This document shows positions 48,916-62,200 of a stretch of 64,000 nucleotides of DNA, in pieces. The DNA comes from Strigops habroptila (taxonomy: Eukaryota > Chordata > Aves > Psittaciformes > Psittacidae). The stretch covers positions 62,361,725 to 62,425,724 of the forward strand of contig NC_044282.2 in NCBI RefSeq assembly GCF_004027225.2. The letters run 5' to 3'. Below the pieces are notes generated by a model, which was not told where the DNA came from, did not search any database, and saw nothing but the letters and a program-made list of their open reading frames with translations. The number at the start of each line of letters is the position of its first letter. Within the stretch, counting starts at the first letter, position 1. A program made the translations under genes and the position numbers.

Positions 48916-51900
48916 GGGTGCTACAGGCACTGGGGTGAAGGAGGTGTCTCCAGTGTTCTCCAGGGCATCATTAGGCTGCAAAGTGGCCATGTAAATCTCT
49001 GCTTGCATCCCAGCAGGGCATCACGGTGGGGATGGTGGGGTGCCCTGTGCTGCAGGGCAGCAGCACGGGCCGGCAGCACGCATCCATCCCGGCCTCATTG
49101 GCATTGCTGCTCCCTAATGCATCATCAGCCTCTCCAGCCAGCTCGATTTAGCTCCGGTAAATGGTTTGGTTTCCTGATCTGATTTTTCCTGACGTGAAGC
49201 CGTTCCTGCCCTGCGAGCTGCTCTCCCCACCACGGCGGCTGCATGGATGCGATCCCTGAGGACCTGACACTTGTCTGCAGAGGTGAGGGGGGAGCAAGCC
49301 ACCTTCACCCCAGCAAATCCATAGCAGCAGCCAATGTGTTGCGCAGGATATGAGGAACCCCTCCCCAGAACGCCCTCCCCGCACCCCCAAAACAAACCCA
49401 GCCCGCCAAGAGCCGCGTGATCCCTTAAAAACCCAACAAAAACACCAAAATGGTTGTTCGTGCCATCTGGAGCAAAAGAAAATGGAATTTTAATTAAAAA
49501 CTCATGAGCTGGATGCTATAAATACATCCTCTTGCTGTAAGTTATTCACCCATCAGGAACACGGAGGTCTGATCCTGGGCTCAGTGAGAGGAGCAGGCTT
49601 GGGGTTTTTTTCATTTCTAGGGATATATTTTGCTTTTTCCATTCAGCCCAGCTTTGCCCCGAGCCCTGGTGAGCAGCAGCGCCCCAGCACCGAGCCCACG
49701 GTGGTTTTGGGGAGCTCAGAGCTCCCTGCCTGGAGGGCTGGAGGCCGGCAGAGCTTGCCAGCCCTTGGGCTGTGGCCAGCAGATCTCGGCACCCGCGGAG
49801 GGAAGCATCGCTCTGGGTAATTTGGGGCCTGGTTTTCTTCTTTCCAAGCGTTAGGAATAACACGTGGATCAAAACAAATCAGGCAGCAAAGTTTCAGTAA
49901 CAGACCCCAAAGTACCAGGCATGCTGCTCCACCAAATCAGCCATCCCCATGTGCCAAGAGGAGACTGGGACTAGTGCCTATGGCTTCCTCGGCTGAAGAG
50001 GGAACCTGTTAACCCTGAAGCCTAATGATGGACATGGAGAAGTAACAGGAAAGGAAAAGCTTCCTGAGAGCAGCACTTGGTGGGATCAGAAGTCCATCTG
50101 GACCAGGGTTTTGTCTCTGTTTGTGGGAAACAGGGACAGCTCCAGATCAGGACAGGAGCAGAACAGCCCTACCCCTGTCTGGACACTTCCAGCATGAGGA
50201 GTTTATGGATACCCTAAAGCACATAGCTAAATACCCATCACATCCTGGTGGAAATCCTGGGAAAGTGGTTTCATCACAGATGTTTTTCAGACCCAGGGTT
50301 TTGTTTAGGTCCTTCTCAGGGTCTCATGCTGCGAATCAGCTGGTCCCCAGTGGTGTGGCAGGAGCAGGAGGCAGGGAGACCAGTTAAATGCAGGCAACTC
50401 CTTGCCATGAAAACAGTCTGTGGCTTGGGATCTTCGGGAAGCTGGAGACTGTGATCAGGGAAGAGTTGACCTCCCCTAGCATGGGTGAAACCTCAGAGGG
50501 CAGAGGGATGGGAACAAGCAGCGGGTCTATCAGAAGGGATGTCAAATCTTCCATGGTCACATGCAGCAAATCTCCCCAAAGAGAGCCCTGGGTCCCTGCT
50601 AGGAATTTCTTTGCAGGATGCTGCCAGTCCCCATCACTGCCCACTCCTGGGTAGGTCCCGTGCCAAAGCACATGGATTTGAGCCCTCCCCAGACTGTTTC
50701 CCAGGGAAGAGAGAGCAGAGCTGGCCTGGATGCAATGCAGAGCTCTGCTTGCAGGATGCTACGGGGCAAATCCACCCCATAGACCCCAGCAATGCTGGTC
50801 TGGCTTCTGCATCAACACGTTTGTGGGAAGAGGGTCTTGTCAAGGCTGCTTGATCCCACCCTGGGGTGAGGTGACCACATCAGGGAGAAGCACAAAAATA
50901 TAATAAACTTCTTTTTAATAGTTTGACTGGCACAACCTTTTTCCTGGCACAACCTTGCACGCTTCAGCATTCATTTATGAGTCCTGCTGATAAATCATGG
51001 AGCTGCTCTGCTGACCCCTACCCTCTGGGCACTGTTGGACCTTCCCAGCTCAGGTCCTGCAGGAACAAGGAGTCTCCGACAGATGTTGTCTCCTGGATCC
51101 AACTATGCTGGGAAAAGCAGACCCTACTTGCAGCTACTTAGATCTTCCCTTCTCCAGGAGGTTATTGCCCTCTTGGAAAGCTCCCAAAGCCACGTCCATC
51201 AGAAGGAGCTCAATGATTCAGCACATCCTCTGCACAGTGTTTAGAGCGGGGTGAGATGAACCACCCTCTGAGTTGCTGATATCTCGCTCTAGATGATGGA
51301 GGGAGACAAGTTCCTGGACTTCAAATAGATATAAAGCATTTAGCTGGCTACAGAAACGACAAGACTATCAGTATTTAAGTAGAACAAGCAAACCTAAGTT
51401 ATTCAGCTCAAAATGGGGGGAGGGAGGACTTGTCAGAGCTGATCTGAAGCGTTTTCACATCCCGTGCTCTGGCAGGGCCGGCGAGCAGAGGAATTCACTT
51501 TCGTGAGTGCTTTTTTAAGAGCACACACTCTGACAGGCCGAGACACGAGATCAAACCGACAGAAAACTGGAAGCCACCAGAAAACTTTCCCAAACGCATG
51601 TTGTGATTCATTTGAAGCACATACTTTTGTTGTCACAAAAAGATGGAACCAAGAATGCTAATAAACCCAAAGCAATGTAAATATAGAGCGATGCAGTCAA
51701 AACAACGAAAACCCAGCATTTGTTCTAATTTTAAGTGACAAAGGCAACAACCCTGCACTCAGAAACATGCTGAGGGAAAGCTTTGCAAGCAGCTGATAAC
51801 CTCGGTGTAGGGGTGGCTTGTTTTCGCCTTTGCGGCATCATTGAAGCTTCCCAGCCCAAACCACAGTGCGGTTTTGGGGACTGAAACACCATATCTGGAT

Positions 51901-52200
51901 TCCTCAGTGTGAAAGCCCAAGCCCGGTATCTCGCTGTGCCACGTGCACAGCCAGAAAAGGTCACAGGAGGATTGACTGGCACAGATTGGGTACCTCTTGC
52001 AGACCAGTGTCCCTCAGGGATGCTTCTTGTTTTGCACTGCTGGGATCTGGGAGAAGCTGGTGCTCAGCATGAGGCTGCCCATGCCTGTGCACACCCCATA
52101 TGCCTGCACCGTGGTCCCTGTACATGCAGCCAACACGGGCACAGGGTCCAGACTCCCCCCATGTTGCTCACCACAGCATAGCCAGAATGGTATCATTGTG
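48916..52200. other. gene-free intergenic sequence with AT-rich islands
   Basis: AT-rich stretches at about 49470-49560 (TTTTAATTAAAAACTCATGA), 50890-50930 and 51310-51720 differ from the surrounding base composition and carry no transposon signature. No coding exon is recognised. Confidence 0.4.
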
Positions 52201-52204
52201 CTCA

Positions 52205-52530
52205 TGAAATTTCTGCTCTGGTGAGACCCCCCTGTGGTCCCGTGTCCAGCTCTGGGCCCCCCAGCATGAGAAGGACTTGGAGCTGTTGGAGCAACTCCAG
52301 GGGAGGCCACAAAGATGCTCTGAGGGCTGGAGCACCTCTGGTATGGAGACAGGCTGAGAGAGCTGGGCTTGTTCAGCCTGGAGAAGAGAAGGCTCCAGGG
52401 AGACCTTAGAGCAGCTTCCAGTGCCTAAAGGGGCTGACAAGAAAGCTGGAGAGGGGCTTTTGACAAGGGCCTATAGGGACAGGACAAGGGGGAATGGCTT
52501 TAACCTGACAGAGGGGAGATATTGAGATGA
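52205..52530 (+). mobile_element. CR1 LINE fragment lacking its 3' tail
   Basis: Sense CR1: CTCTGGTGAGACCCCCCTGT, GGACTTGGAGCTGTTGGAGC, AGGCTGAGAGAGCTGGGCTT, GTTCAGCCTGGAGAAGAGAA, and on to GGCTTTAACCTGACAGAGGG. It stops before the usual 3' end, so it was cut at both sides. Confidence 0.92.
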
Positions 52531-55500
52531 GATCTGGGGTGTCCTGCCCTGGGTGGGATGGAGCTGGTCACTTCCCAGGGTGGGTGAGACGGAGGCATTG
52601 CTGTGGTTATACCCCGCTGCAGGCATACGTGTGGAGCTCAGCTCCAAAGGGTTACCACCCTTTGTGCCTGCTTGGGGTGGAGGTAGTCACTGGGCCCCCT
52701 CTGCCATGTGCTTGCGGCATCACCCCAGGGCTGCCCAGGGCTGCCAGGATGCTACCCTCCAGGGCAGCATCTTCGCCCTCCCCAGGACCTCTAACACAAC
52801 AGCACTACCCCAAAATGGGTGGGATTCGGCAACCTTGGGGTATTTTGGGGTCTGCCCTCACGCCTGCAAGTCCTTCTCCCTCCCCACTGCCTCCCCATGC
52901 CAGGAAGATTTCTCCAGGACCATGCCAGGCTTACGTAAAGCACAGCAAGCTGCAATAACAACAGGCTGGCTGCGGTCGAGCTGAGCTGCAAGCTGCTGCC
53001 AACCTCCGTTCCGCTGCCAAGCGCACAGTGCACAGGCTTTCAGCACCTGCTGGGAGCCCGGCTCCGCCAAGGAATGATCTCTGCGCTTTGGGAAAGGGCT
53101 GGGTTATGGATGAGAAGGATATAAGCAGTGAATGGCATATGGGATCCCTCCTGCATCCCGGGCTGGCATTTGCTGGTCATTGATGGCTGGAAAGATGTGA
53201 GGAGCCTCTGTTGCTACCCTGAGACCCTACAAACTCCTACCACCAATGAGCCGAGTGAGATCACCTCTAACTGCTCCCTGGCCACAGTGTGGAAGAAGAA
53301 CTTCATCCTGGTCACACTACTGCTCCTTTATAAGAGAGAGCAATGAGAGGACAGGCTAGAAAAGAATTGAAGGAGGGTTGCAATATGGGGCAGTGCCACA
53401 GCAATGGGATGATGCTGGTTGTTCTTTACCTCCAAGCACATCCCGGTTATCTCTGGTGAAGCAGAGATCCTACCAGCAGAATGTCTTTGACCTCCCAGGA
53501 GATACAAGGGAGAGCAGTTAGAAGGGCAATGCCACCCTGCTCCACCATCACCAGGGAGTGCAGAGGAGGCTGCAGCCTCTTCCCCTAAAACCCAGCACTG
53601 AAATGCATCATGCTGCTTGTGAAGCTGAGGGGTTTAATCCTGTTTCTCAAATTGTTTTGTTTGTTGGTATGACAGCCTGGGAATTCAGCTCCTTTCCCAG
53701 AGTTTTCTCAGCCAAGCCCCTCACCCGGGCAGGCTGTCTCAGGCCCTGGATGACTTTTATAAGGGACCTTCTGGAGGAAAGCACATGGAATGGGTGCCGC
53801 CAGGGCTGGAATGGGTGCTTCCAGGGCTGGGAAGGGTCCTAGTGATGGAGAGGTGAAACCTTCTGCGCATGTGAACATCTGAGTGCTGGATGTTCTACAG
53901 AGAAGAGGGAAATCCTGGGAGGAAAGGGAGTGCATTGGGCCCTGCAGAACCCTTGCAAAGAAGGAAAGCTCAGGAGGTGGTTTCACAGGGCAGAAGCCCT
54001 CTTCTCCCGCTCCACAGCTGCCCAAGGAAGTACCCTGGGGAGGCAGCATGCCCAGGGGATGAGCTGAAATCACCCGTTTTGCAGAGGTGGATCCCAGCCA
54101 CTGCCCTGGGATCATTGCTTAGGTTCCCTTCTGGGTTTTCCTAAAAGGACTCTTTCCTGAGAGCTGACTATGCCCGGGCTGCCACAGGGTGCAAGGGTCT
54201 CTTGGTCTCTGGAGCTGCTCGTGGTGTGAGCAACTTTTGGGAGCAGGAACCTGGGGGGAAACAGGGAGAAACCAATGTCACAGGAGGTATCCTCTGGACA
54301 CCAGCATCTCCAGCCCTGGAGTCAGTAAGCATCACCTCTTGCAGGCTCAGCCAGTCTTTGGCCATGGTTTGGCCTTTGAGACCACTGCGTCCCCACAGCT
54401 GCTAGGACGGATGGAAGGATGGAGCTGGTCTGATGAAATCTTAGTTTTCTCCTTTCTAGACGAGGGCTGTCCCATTGCTGTCTCTGTCTGCACCAGACAG
54501 GCCATCCACAGCCTTGCATCCAGCTTTGGAGGCTGTGTCCCAGGACCATGGCCGCAGATCCAACCCCTTCCCGTGTCCAGCTCAGTAATCCAGATGGCTC
54601 CTCCATGGGATGTTGTGACCCAGATCACGTCCCTTCTCCCACCCTGGCTATGTGGGAGCTTTGCTGGGAACGCAGCAGGTCCTGGCCACCATGGTTCATG
54701 CCATCCGGTGCTGGCATCAGCCCACACCGGGTATTTAACTGTGCACAGTATGAAGGGCAAAGCCCCCATTCATCTCTCTACCAACTAGCCTGAAACTAGG
54801 CACTGGTCCATGAGGTTGGCAGTGGTTCATCCTCACTTAGGCAGCCAAGGATTGCACTAAAAAACCCTGGGAAAGAGCAGAGAGAAGGGGAGGGTTGCTT
54901 GGCTGGGAAGAGGACTCCACACCTTATGCACAAGGTGGGTAACTCCAGCCAAAAATCAGACACAGGCTCCTGTGGCACCTGGGGCACTTGTGCCATTTGT
55001 ATTCTGAGCAGTAAGAGGGCAAGAGGCATCACAAGTGAGTCATGGGCATCCAGGGAAACATGGAATTGAAATCTATTATCGACTTGTCCTGCTGCGGCCT
55101 GAGGCCGGGAGCCAGAATCTGCCAAGAGGATATGTAAGCATTGGTTTTTTTCCTTTAAAAAAAGGGAGAAAAAATGAAGAAGAGAGGGATTATTCAGAGA
55201 TGCGGCATGAATCACAGAGTACAACTGGAGGTTGTTTTCCAGGAAGCCAGAGGAGCAAAGCACGAAGTTAAAATGCAAAGCACAATGTCTGGCAAAAATG
55301 AGATGAGTTGTGCTCATCTCTGAGGCTTTGCTCTGCGTCTGTGGGCTGCGTAGCTCTGAGCAAGGCCAAGGTGAGCTGGAGGTGGCATGGGCTTAGCAGG
55401 GCCTACCTGGGGATGTCTCAAGAAGACCATTCTATGCTTCTATGACCTGTTTCTCAAAGAGTTGTTCTGCTTTTTCTGCTGTCTGGTTTTGAGCACCTGA

Positions 55501-56735
55501 AGATGAAGGTGGTTGTAGTTTCCCAAAACATCCCACCTGCATCTGAACAGGGAGGTGGAGAACTCAAGAGAGTGTTTTCAGACCAAAAGTAGGTATTTGA
55601 TGACCCCAGGTTGTGATCCAGATGTCCACGAGTGGGTGCCTAGTGCTGTTCGTGGTGCCCTCAGGCCTCATCTGCTAGCCCAGAAAGCCATGGATATCCC
55701 ATGGATCTTTTGCCATACCAGCCAGCCCATGGGGATGTCTTGGGCACCCTCCCAGGTCCTGTGAGTACCTCAAGTGGATCTGGCCACCTACGTTTGGGGG
55801 ACTGATTTGAGTCCATAACATGAGAGGTTATGAGAGGTTATGTTCATGCTTTCCTTCTGCTCAAAAAGCATTTTCAAAGAGCAGCTCATCTTAGTTCATC
55901 GAGGCACAACAAGTTTGTCTTATTGAACTTAGGAATTCCTGCTTTTCTCCAGGGACTTGCAATGGGTGGGAGGGTGAGCAGCTTCAGTGGAGATGCTGGG
56001 TGTGGAGATTACCATGCTGAGGAGTTGCCAAGCTCAAGGCATGGCCAGCAGGTTTGGACTTTCCCAGGAAATACATTGATGAGGAGCACCAGGCAGTGTG
56101 ATGGGTGCATTGAGTCCATCCATGTGAGACATCTGCAATCAAACCCAACCCACTGGTGGCATTGAGGAGAGTGGAGTGAGTGGTGGGTCAGGGGGACAGT
56201 TCCTTGTATGAGGGCTCTGTCTGCAAGTTTAGTCTGTAGCTGGGTGCTGGTGTGACTGATTGGTGGACCTACATGTCATGCTGAGCAGATCAGGCTGGGT
56301 CTTCAGAAGGTAGCATAGCCCGCTGTAACACCACTGGTGGTCACCAGACTGTGGAGGATGGTGGGGTTAGCCCAAGCTATGGCTGCAGAAGGGTGACCAA
56401 AGCAACTAGTCAAACCCAGAGTTAATGCCACTCGCCCTTGAGCGAGGAAGGGGCAGGCAGAGGGCAGGAAGCAAGGCTCAGTCCATGCTTGGCTGAACTT
56501 TTGTTGGCTTGTGAGCTGCTGTTGGGTCTCAACACATCAGCAGCTCACAGGGCTTGGGATTTGCTTCCAAGGGGGCTATGTGGTGTGTGGAGTAAGAGAG
56601 GATGCAAAACCGGGGTCTCCTGTCCCAAGGCAAAACCTTCTGCTTGTCCTGAGCACTCCCTGATGCATCCTTGTTAATCTGTTCTTGAAAATCTCCCTTC
56701 ATGGACCTTGGGTGGTCCAGACCAGCAGTTTGCTC
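52531..56735. other. gene-free intergenic sequence
   Basis: About 4.2 kb with only chance-like frames (the longest, 54189-54788, codes for nothing I recognise). An ACCATTCTATGCTTCTATGA remnant near 55424 may be the very end of a CR1 copy. A block at about 55030-55160 with moderate AT content could be conserved. Confidence 0.4.
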
Positions 56736-56960
56736 TTCTTTCTAGAACAATTTTCCTTAACTTTCACCTCCCTTGCTGCATTTTGAGCCTTTTCTGCTGG
56801 CTAGCAGGACACTGGATAGTCCCTTCCTATTTGCAGAAGTATCTTTTACATTTGGAAACCAGGTTCAGGTTGCCCTGGCACTCTCTCTTCTCCACACTAA
56901 AGCAATTCCCATTCCTCCTGGCTGCTGTTGCAGGTCATGTTTTCTAGACCCCTGCAAAGA
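56736..56960 (-). mobile_element. ancient CR1-like fragment
   Basis: Reversed, strongly diverged CR1-like text: TTCTCCACACTAAAGCAATT, then GCAGGTCATGTTTTCTAGAC, corresponding to the ACTAAAC..CCTCATAGGTCATG region of old CR1 subfamilies. Confidence 0.4.
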
Positions 56961-57734
56961 CACTGGTGAAGTGATGTGGGATCTCAGAGCATCTGCACTG
57001 GCCCCAGCAGGGAGTGCAGGAGAATAAAAGACATGGAGAGGACCGAGCTCTCAGCTGTCGCACCAAGAGTTGTTTGAAGCAAGAACAGAAAAGCATCGGG
57101 GAGCAGTGAGAGGCATGAAAGCCACAAGCGCCTGATATGACAGCAGAGGAATGAAATCAGAGAAAATCCAATTTCTACTGGAGAGCAAAAATAAACTCTG
57201 ACAAGCGAGGGGAGGAAGGGAACAGTGTGTTCCCAAAAGCACCACTTCCCCAGGCAATGCGCACAACCCCACCCGACAGGCACGCAGCCCACAGCTCGGG
57301 GGTCACGGTCCCCAGAGAGATGATGGGGACCCTGAGCTGTGCCCTGCAGAGCCGGTGCAGGCAGCTCTGCCCTTCCCAGGGCTGTCATCCCAGCCCAGCT
57401 CCTCTGTCGGCGCTGTGCACAGTGCCCATGGTTACAAACTCCTCTGAGACCAGCAGAGAGGAGCCCAGAGGGGACAGGGATGGGTTGCGCCAGCGCTAAC
57501 AAGCCTTGATGGGCTCAGGCTTCAGCCCAGCCTCATGATGGCGGTGAGGACCTCAGTAGGGACCAGGGCAGCTTTTGCACATCAGCCCAAATCAGAGTGT
57601 GGCTGCAGGGATGGAGCAGGATGCTGTTTGTCTGAGGAGGGGTGTCCTGGCTGCCTGGCTGAGACCCTTCCAGCCAGTCCTTGGGGGTTCCCCCTTTGCA
57701 GAGCTGGTGCAGACGGACATAAGAAGGGCAGAAG

Positions 57735-57872
57735 GCCGGGTTGGACAGTGCTTGGAGCAACCTGGTCTAGCGGAAGGTGTCCCTGCCCGTGGCAGGGGGT
57801 TGGGACTAAAATGATCTTTAAGGTCCTTTCCAACTCAAATCATTCTGTGATTCTATGGTTCTATACTCCGCA
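57735..57872 (+). mobile_element. CR1 LINE 3' fragment
   Basis: Sense CR1 tail: GGTTGGACAGTGCTTGGAGC, GGTCTAGCGGAAGGTGTCCC, ending ATTCTGTGATTCTATGGTTC. Confidence 0.93.
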
Positions 57873-58986
57873 GGGCTCAGGAGGCAGCAGCAGTGCAGAC
57901 AGGGCTGTGTCGACACAAAGCATATGGTGTCCAGACCCCAGCTCAGGAATAATAGGATTATAGCACTGGCAGCATGATGCTTTCCCAGGCAGTGGGAGAT
58001 GGGGGCACCATTCTCCTGCCCGCCCTCCCTGGGTATTTGATTACCGGCTTTCCTAATCCACATTTTCTTAGCATGCCCACAATGCTTATGCTTTTTTATG
58101 TAATTTTGTGTTTTCCTCTCTAATTAACACAAATAACTGCATAAAGGCTGCTCCCACCACATAGTAAACATCCTGTCCATGAGCAGGATGCTCATGGGTT
58201 TCTTGCTGCTGGTGACGCAGCCTGGCAGTGCCGTGATCATGCATGGACTCACCTACTGTGAGAGGTGCCCATCTCTCTTGGGAGGGTTTTGGTGCCTGGG
58301 GACCAGGGAACCAGCTTTCTTGCAAACAAGCTATTTCCCCCTCAGAGCCTGGAGGTTTCCTCTCCCTTTGTGTTCATCATTGTGGATAAAAGAACCTGTT
58401 CTTGCAAGCGATGTATCTCATGGATCCATGTGAGCATCTGCGCTGGGTCCTGGGCAGGGAGAGAGGTTTTTGAGGGGCTTGGGGCTGCAGAAGTGGAAGG
58501 GACCAAGCAACAACGACATCTGTGAGAGCTTCATGCTCATTTCCTCTGGCTTCAGGGTCTTGCAGACATATGATGCTTTGAAGAGATTTTATTTCTTAAT
58601 TATTCCATTTTTTTTCAAAGCAGGTTTGTTTCACAGAAAACCTTGCAGATGAATGTGGAAAAGCCATATCCTGGCTAATCTGCTGAATCTAACTAGCCTT
58701 GCCCTATGGAGGCTGCAAGAGACTTGCAGCCTCTTGGGCTTACTCCATCCTCTTCATCCTGGCTCTCCAAACCAGGCTTGGACCCCACAGGCTTCCCCCA
58801 TGGGCAGGAGACCCCCTCCAAGCTGCAGGTGACTCTGCCCCTAGCACCAGTGGCTGTCCCAGTGGCTTCTTCATCTCTTTCCCAAATTTGCATCCTTGGT
58901 CTGCTCCATCATCTGTGTGGCTCTGCCCTATGTGCCTTGCACCGATGCAGCCCTGCCTGCACTGCTGCCTGCTCCTGAGCCCCACA
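57873..58986. other. gene-free intergenic sequence with an AT-rich island
   Basis: At about 58040-58160 an AT-rich segment (GCTTTTTTATGTAATTTTGT, CTCTCTAATTAACACAAATA) contains a homeodomain-type TAATTA core. No gene recognised. Confidence 0.35.
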
Positions 58987-59222
58987 GATTCATAGAATCA
59001 TAGAACCACAGAATGGTTTGGGTTGGAAGAAATCTTAAAGCTCATCCAGTTCCAACCCCCTGCCATGGTCAGGGACACCTTCCACAAGACCAGGTTGCTC
59101 CAAGCCCCGTCCAACCTGGTCTTGAACACTACCAGGGATGGGGCAGCCACAGCTTCTCTGGGCACCCTGTGCCAGGGCCTCACCACCCTCACAGGGAGGA
59201 ACTTCTTAACAGCTCGTCTAAA
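58987..59222 (-). mobile_element. CR1 LINE 3' fragment
   Basis: Reversed CR1: ATTCATAGAATCATAGAACC, CATCCAGTTCCAACCCCCTG, GCCAGGGCCTCACCACCCTC. Confidence 0.93.
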
Positions 59223-62200
59223 TCTATTCTCACATTGCAGGCAGCTCCCTTTGCTGTGCATCCAGCAGATGAGAGCTAGTAGGGGTGAGAAGATAGACAT
59301 GGCACCTTCATCCTCCAGCTGCCCCCAGGACTCCTTCAGAACCACTTCCGGGGCTCAAGCAGCACATTCGAAGGATGGAAGCTGCATCTGGCCAGCCTTG
59401 GATGATCAGGTCCAGGCCGCGCTTTGGCTGGCAGAAGAGCATCCCTGCCAGGATGATGCCCAACATTGACTTTGCCAGTCAGATGCTGACCGAAGCCCTG
59501 AGCCCTCCACCTCCCTCCTCAGTACAGGCTGGTAATGCTGGTGATGCACCAACGGACTTTAAACTCCAGCTCAATTGCCCTTGCTTTCTTTCTTTATTGT
59601 TTCGATGAAAAGGATCCGAAGAATAAACTCCAAACAGCTATTTTAAGGGGAACGGCCTAATGCACAAAAAAGCCCACGTTTCTGCCAAAATGGCATCGCT
59701 ACTCAGCGGCGTGCTTGACTTCTCCTAAAACTGAGCCCCATGACCAATTTAGGCGAAACTATTTGCCAACAGAGGCAGATACCGCAGGGTTTTCCCAGAC
59801 CCATCTTCTCGGATAGTCACCATGACAGGACACAGCAGCTCTTGCCTCATGCCCCATGCCCATGGGGCAGAAAGGAGAGGTCTGCGGCCAGGCTGGCGGT
59901 TCCACACCCCATCACATCACCCTTGCTGTATCCCGCCTGGATGGATGGGGTAGACGGCAGGTCTGTATGAATTGAGTTGGTGCTTTTTGTGGAGAGGGAG
60001 CTGTTTTCTGGCATACAGGGACACCGCACTGGCCCCTCGGTGATGTCCCAGCACCATGCAGATGCAGACTGGGCAGACCCAGGGGTCTGTTCTCCTTCAC
60101 CCTGAGAGCAAAACAGCTGATGGGAGCCATCAGATATTGATGCTTTCCATTTACGAGGCCCTCAGAGCTGGGTTGTGGTCAGTGGAGGGGAAGGCTGATG
60201 CTCTTCATCTCTTCCAGAGTTGTGAAGACAATCGATGACAGCTCTGGGAACAGAAATGGGGACCACTCTGGTGCCCTTGTCACTGTCTCATTGCCTGTGA
60301 GCCAGGCATGACATCCATCTTTGCTCTTTCAGATGGCTGGCCACTTTGCCTGGTGAAACTGGTGATCATCTGCACCTCCTTCAACATGTCCCACCTTGCC
60401 AGCATGATTTCCAGGCACCTGGGGAGAACCAAAGCCAGCAGCTCCAAGCTGCACAGACCAGGTTTCCTCTGTGTAAGCAGTCAGTTGCTGTGGATGGTGT
60501 TTTGTCGGGCTGAAGGACATGGGGAACAGCAGTATCAAGAGCACGTGCTCAGCAGGAGATGCTACGGAATATCAGTACGGGACATTTGTCACAGGCAGAG
60601 GGGTTCGTCAGTGTTGTGACATGAGGGCCATGGGCAGGCTTGGCCATTTTCAGGGGGTGGGGTTAAAGTTTACTTTTGTTCGTACTGGGCTTCTTAATCT
60701 TTTCCAAGCACCTGCTCAAGGCTGCTGTTAGAGACAGGATCCTGATTTCTTATCTTTAGGGCCTCTGCAGGAGGGGCATGCAGTGAAAGCTTGCATTGCC
60801 CCTCAGTCCCAAGGATCTCCCAGGACTCTGCATGAAGGTCCGTGGGCTGGGTGCATACAAGCCCAGCATCTTTGCTGGTGTTGCACAGAAAACAGAAGGT
60901 CCTCTTGGATCAGGGTCCTCTCCTAAACATTTTCCAGTGTCCCCTGTCACCATCAACACAGTCCCCAGTGTCCCATCTGGCCCCACGGCATGCAGTGCAT
61001 GCTCGAATGCATCCAGCTCCAAGCCCCACCATCCCTGGGAGGGACGAGCATGGTGCAGGCACCCTGGGCAATGCCACCACAAGCCTGCAGAGAAAGGCTG
61101 CTAAAAATACCCTCCACGCCTCAGAGTGGTGACAGCTAAAGCCTCCTCCCCCTGATTTACAGCATCTCCAGCTGCAGCTTTGGCTCCCTGGGGTGTCGCG
61201 GCCACACTGGTCCCTGCGGGATCATGGAGATTGACTTTCAGGGTGACTTTCCCAACAAGAGCAGGACAGCCTGGGCAGCCCTAGGGCTGTTTGATCCAAG
61301 GAGCCTGATGAGGAGCCTGTGTGATGTGGCCTCTCCTCTGGGATGTGAGCAGACATCCCACCGTCAGACACAGCCCCGCCACAAGCCATCAGAGAAGCCT
61401 GGAGGGAAAACAGGACAGGAAGCTGGTGACAGGAACATGGCAAGCCAGAGCCTGGGCAGGAGCTGCTTTGGAGCCAGATGTCCTCAGAGAATACTGGTTT
61501 GGGCTTGGGAGGGAGCAGCGGTTCCCCACAGCCCTGCGCCCCTGTGTGTGCACAACTGGTTGGGAAGCAGCACCCAGAGCCTGAGATTTGGCCTCTTGTA
61601 GCCCAGAGCAACTTGACCCTGCATTTTGCAGCAGTGTGAGCCAGGATTTGCACATGAGGATGCTGAAAGCCCTGTCCTGGGGCCAGGAACCATTGTGAGC
61701 TGGTGGCCCTGTGGGCAATGCCAAACACTGAGAAGATCCTGGCCAGTCCTCCCCATCCAGTGCTTCCAGCACTGGGATGTGGGGGGCATTTGCAGCTGAA
61801 GCCCTGACCCCCTTGGGACATCTATTCCCTTGGGTAGGAGCCCTGCACCACTCAGCACCACCAGTCCTTCCCCAGCCCTGCCTGCAGAGAGGGGGAAGGC
61901 CAGGATACCTGTCCACGTGCAACATGGATAGGTCCCTCCATCCAAGGTGGCTCATGCTACCTGGCAGCTTTTAGGGCCCTGTGTTTTGGGGGAGGCACAG
62001 TCAGCAAGGGCATCATGGGGGTACAAGGGAGCCCTGACACCCAGGTCCTTTCCTGCCCAAACCCCCCAATACCAAAAATCCAAGGGGAGGAGACTTGGGA
62101 TCCTCCTCCTGCTCTTCCCCTTTATCCAAAAAGGTGAGAAGCAGCTGCAGGAATCAAATCCACATCTTTAATCCCACCAGCAACATGTTCTATGCCCTCT

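Noticed and set aside
53128-53346. 72-codon frame with a hydrophobic C-terminus (KKNFILVTLLLLYKREQ)
   Set aside because: Looked like a small membrane protein, but there is no family match or transcription context; too short to support.
54189-54788. 199-codon plus-strand frame in the gene desert
   Set aside because: No domain, no family resemblance, no promoter or splice context; likely chance in GC-rich DNA.
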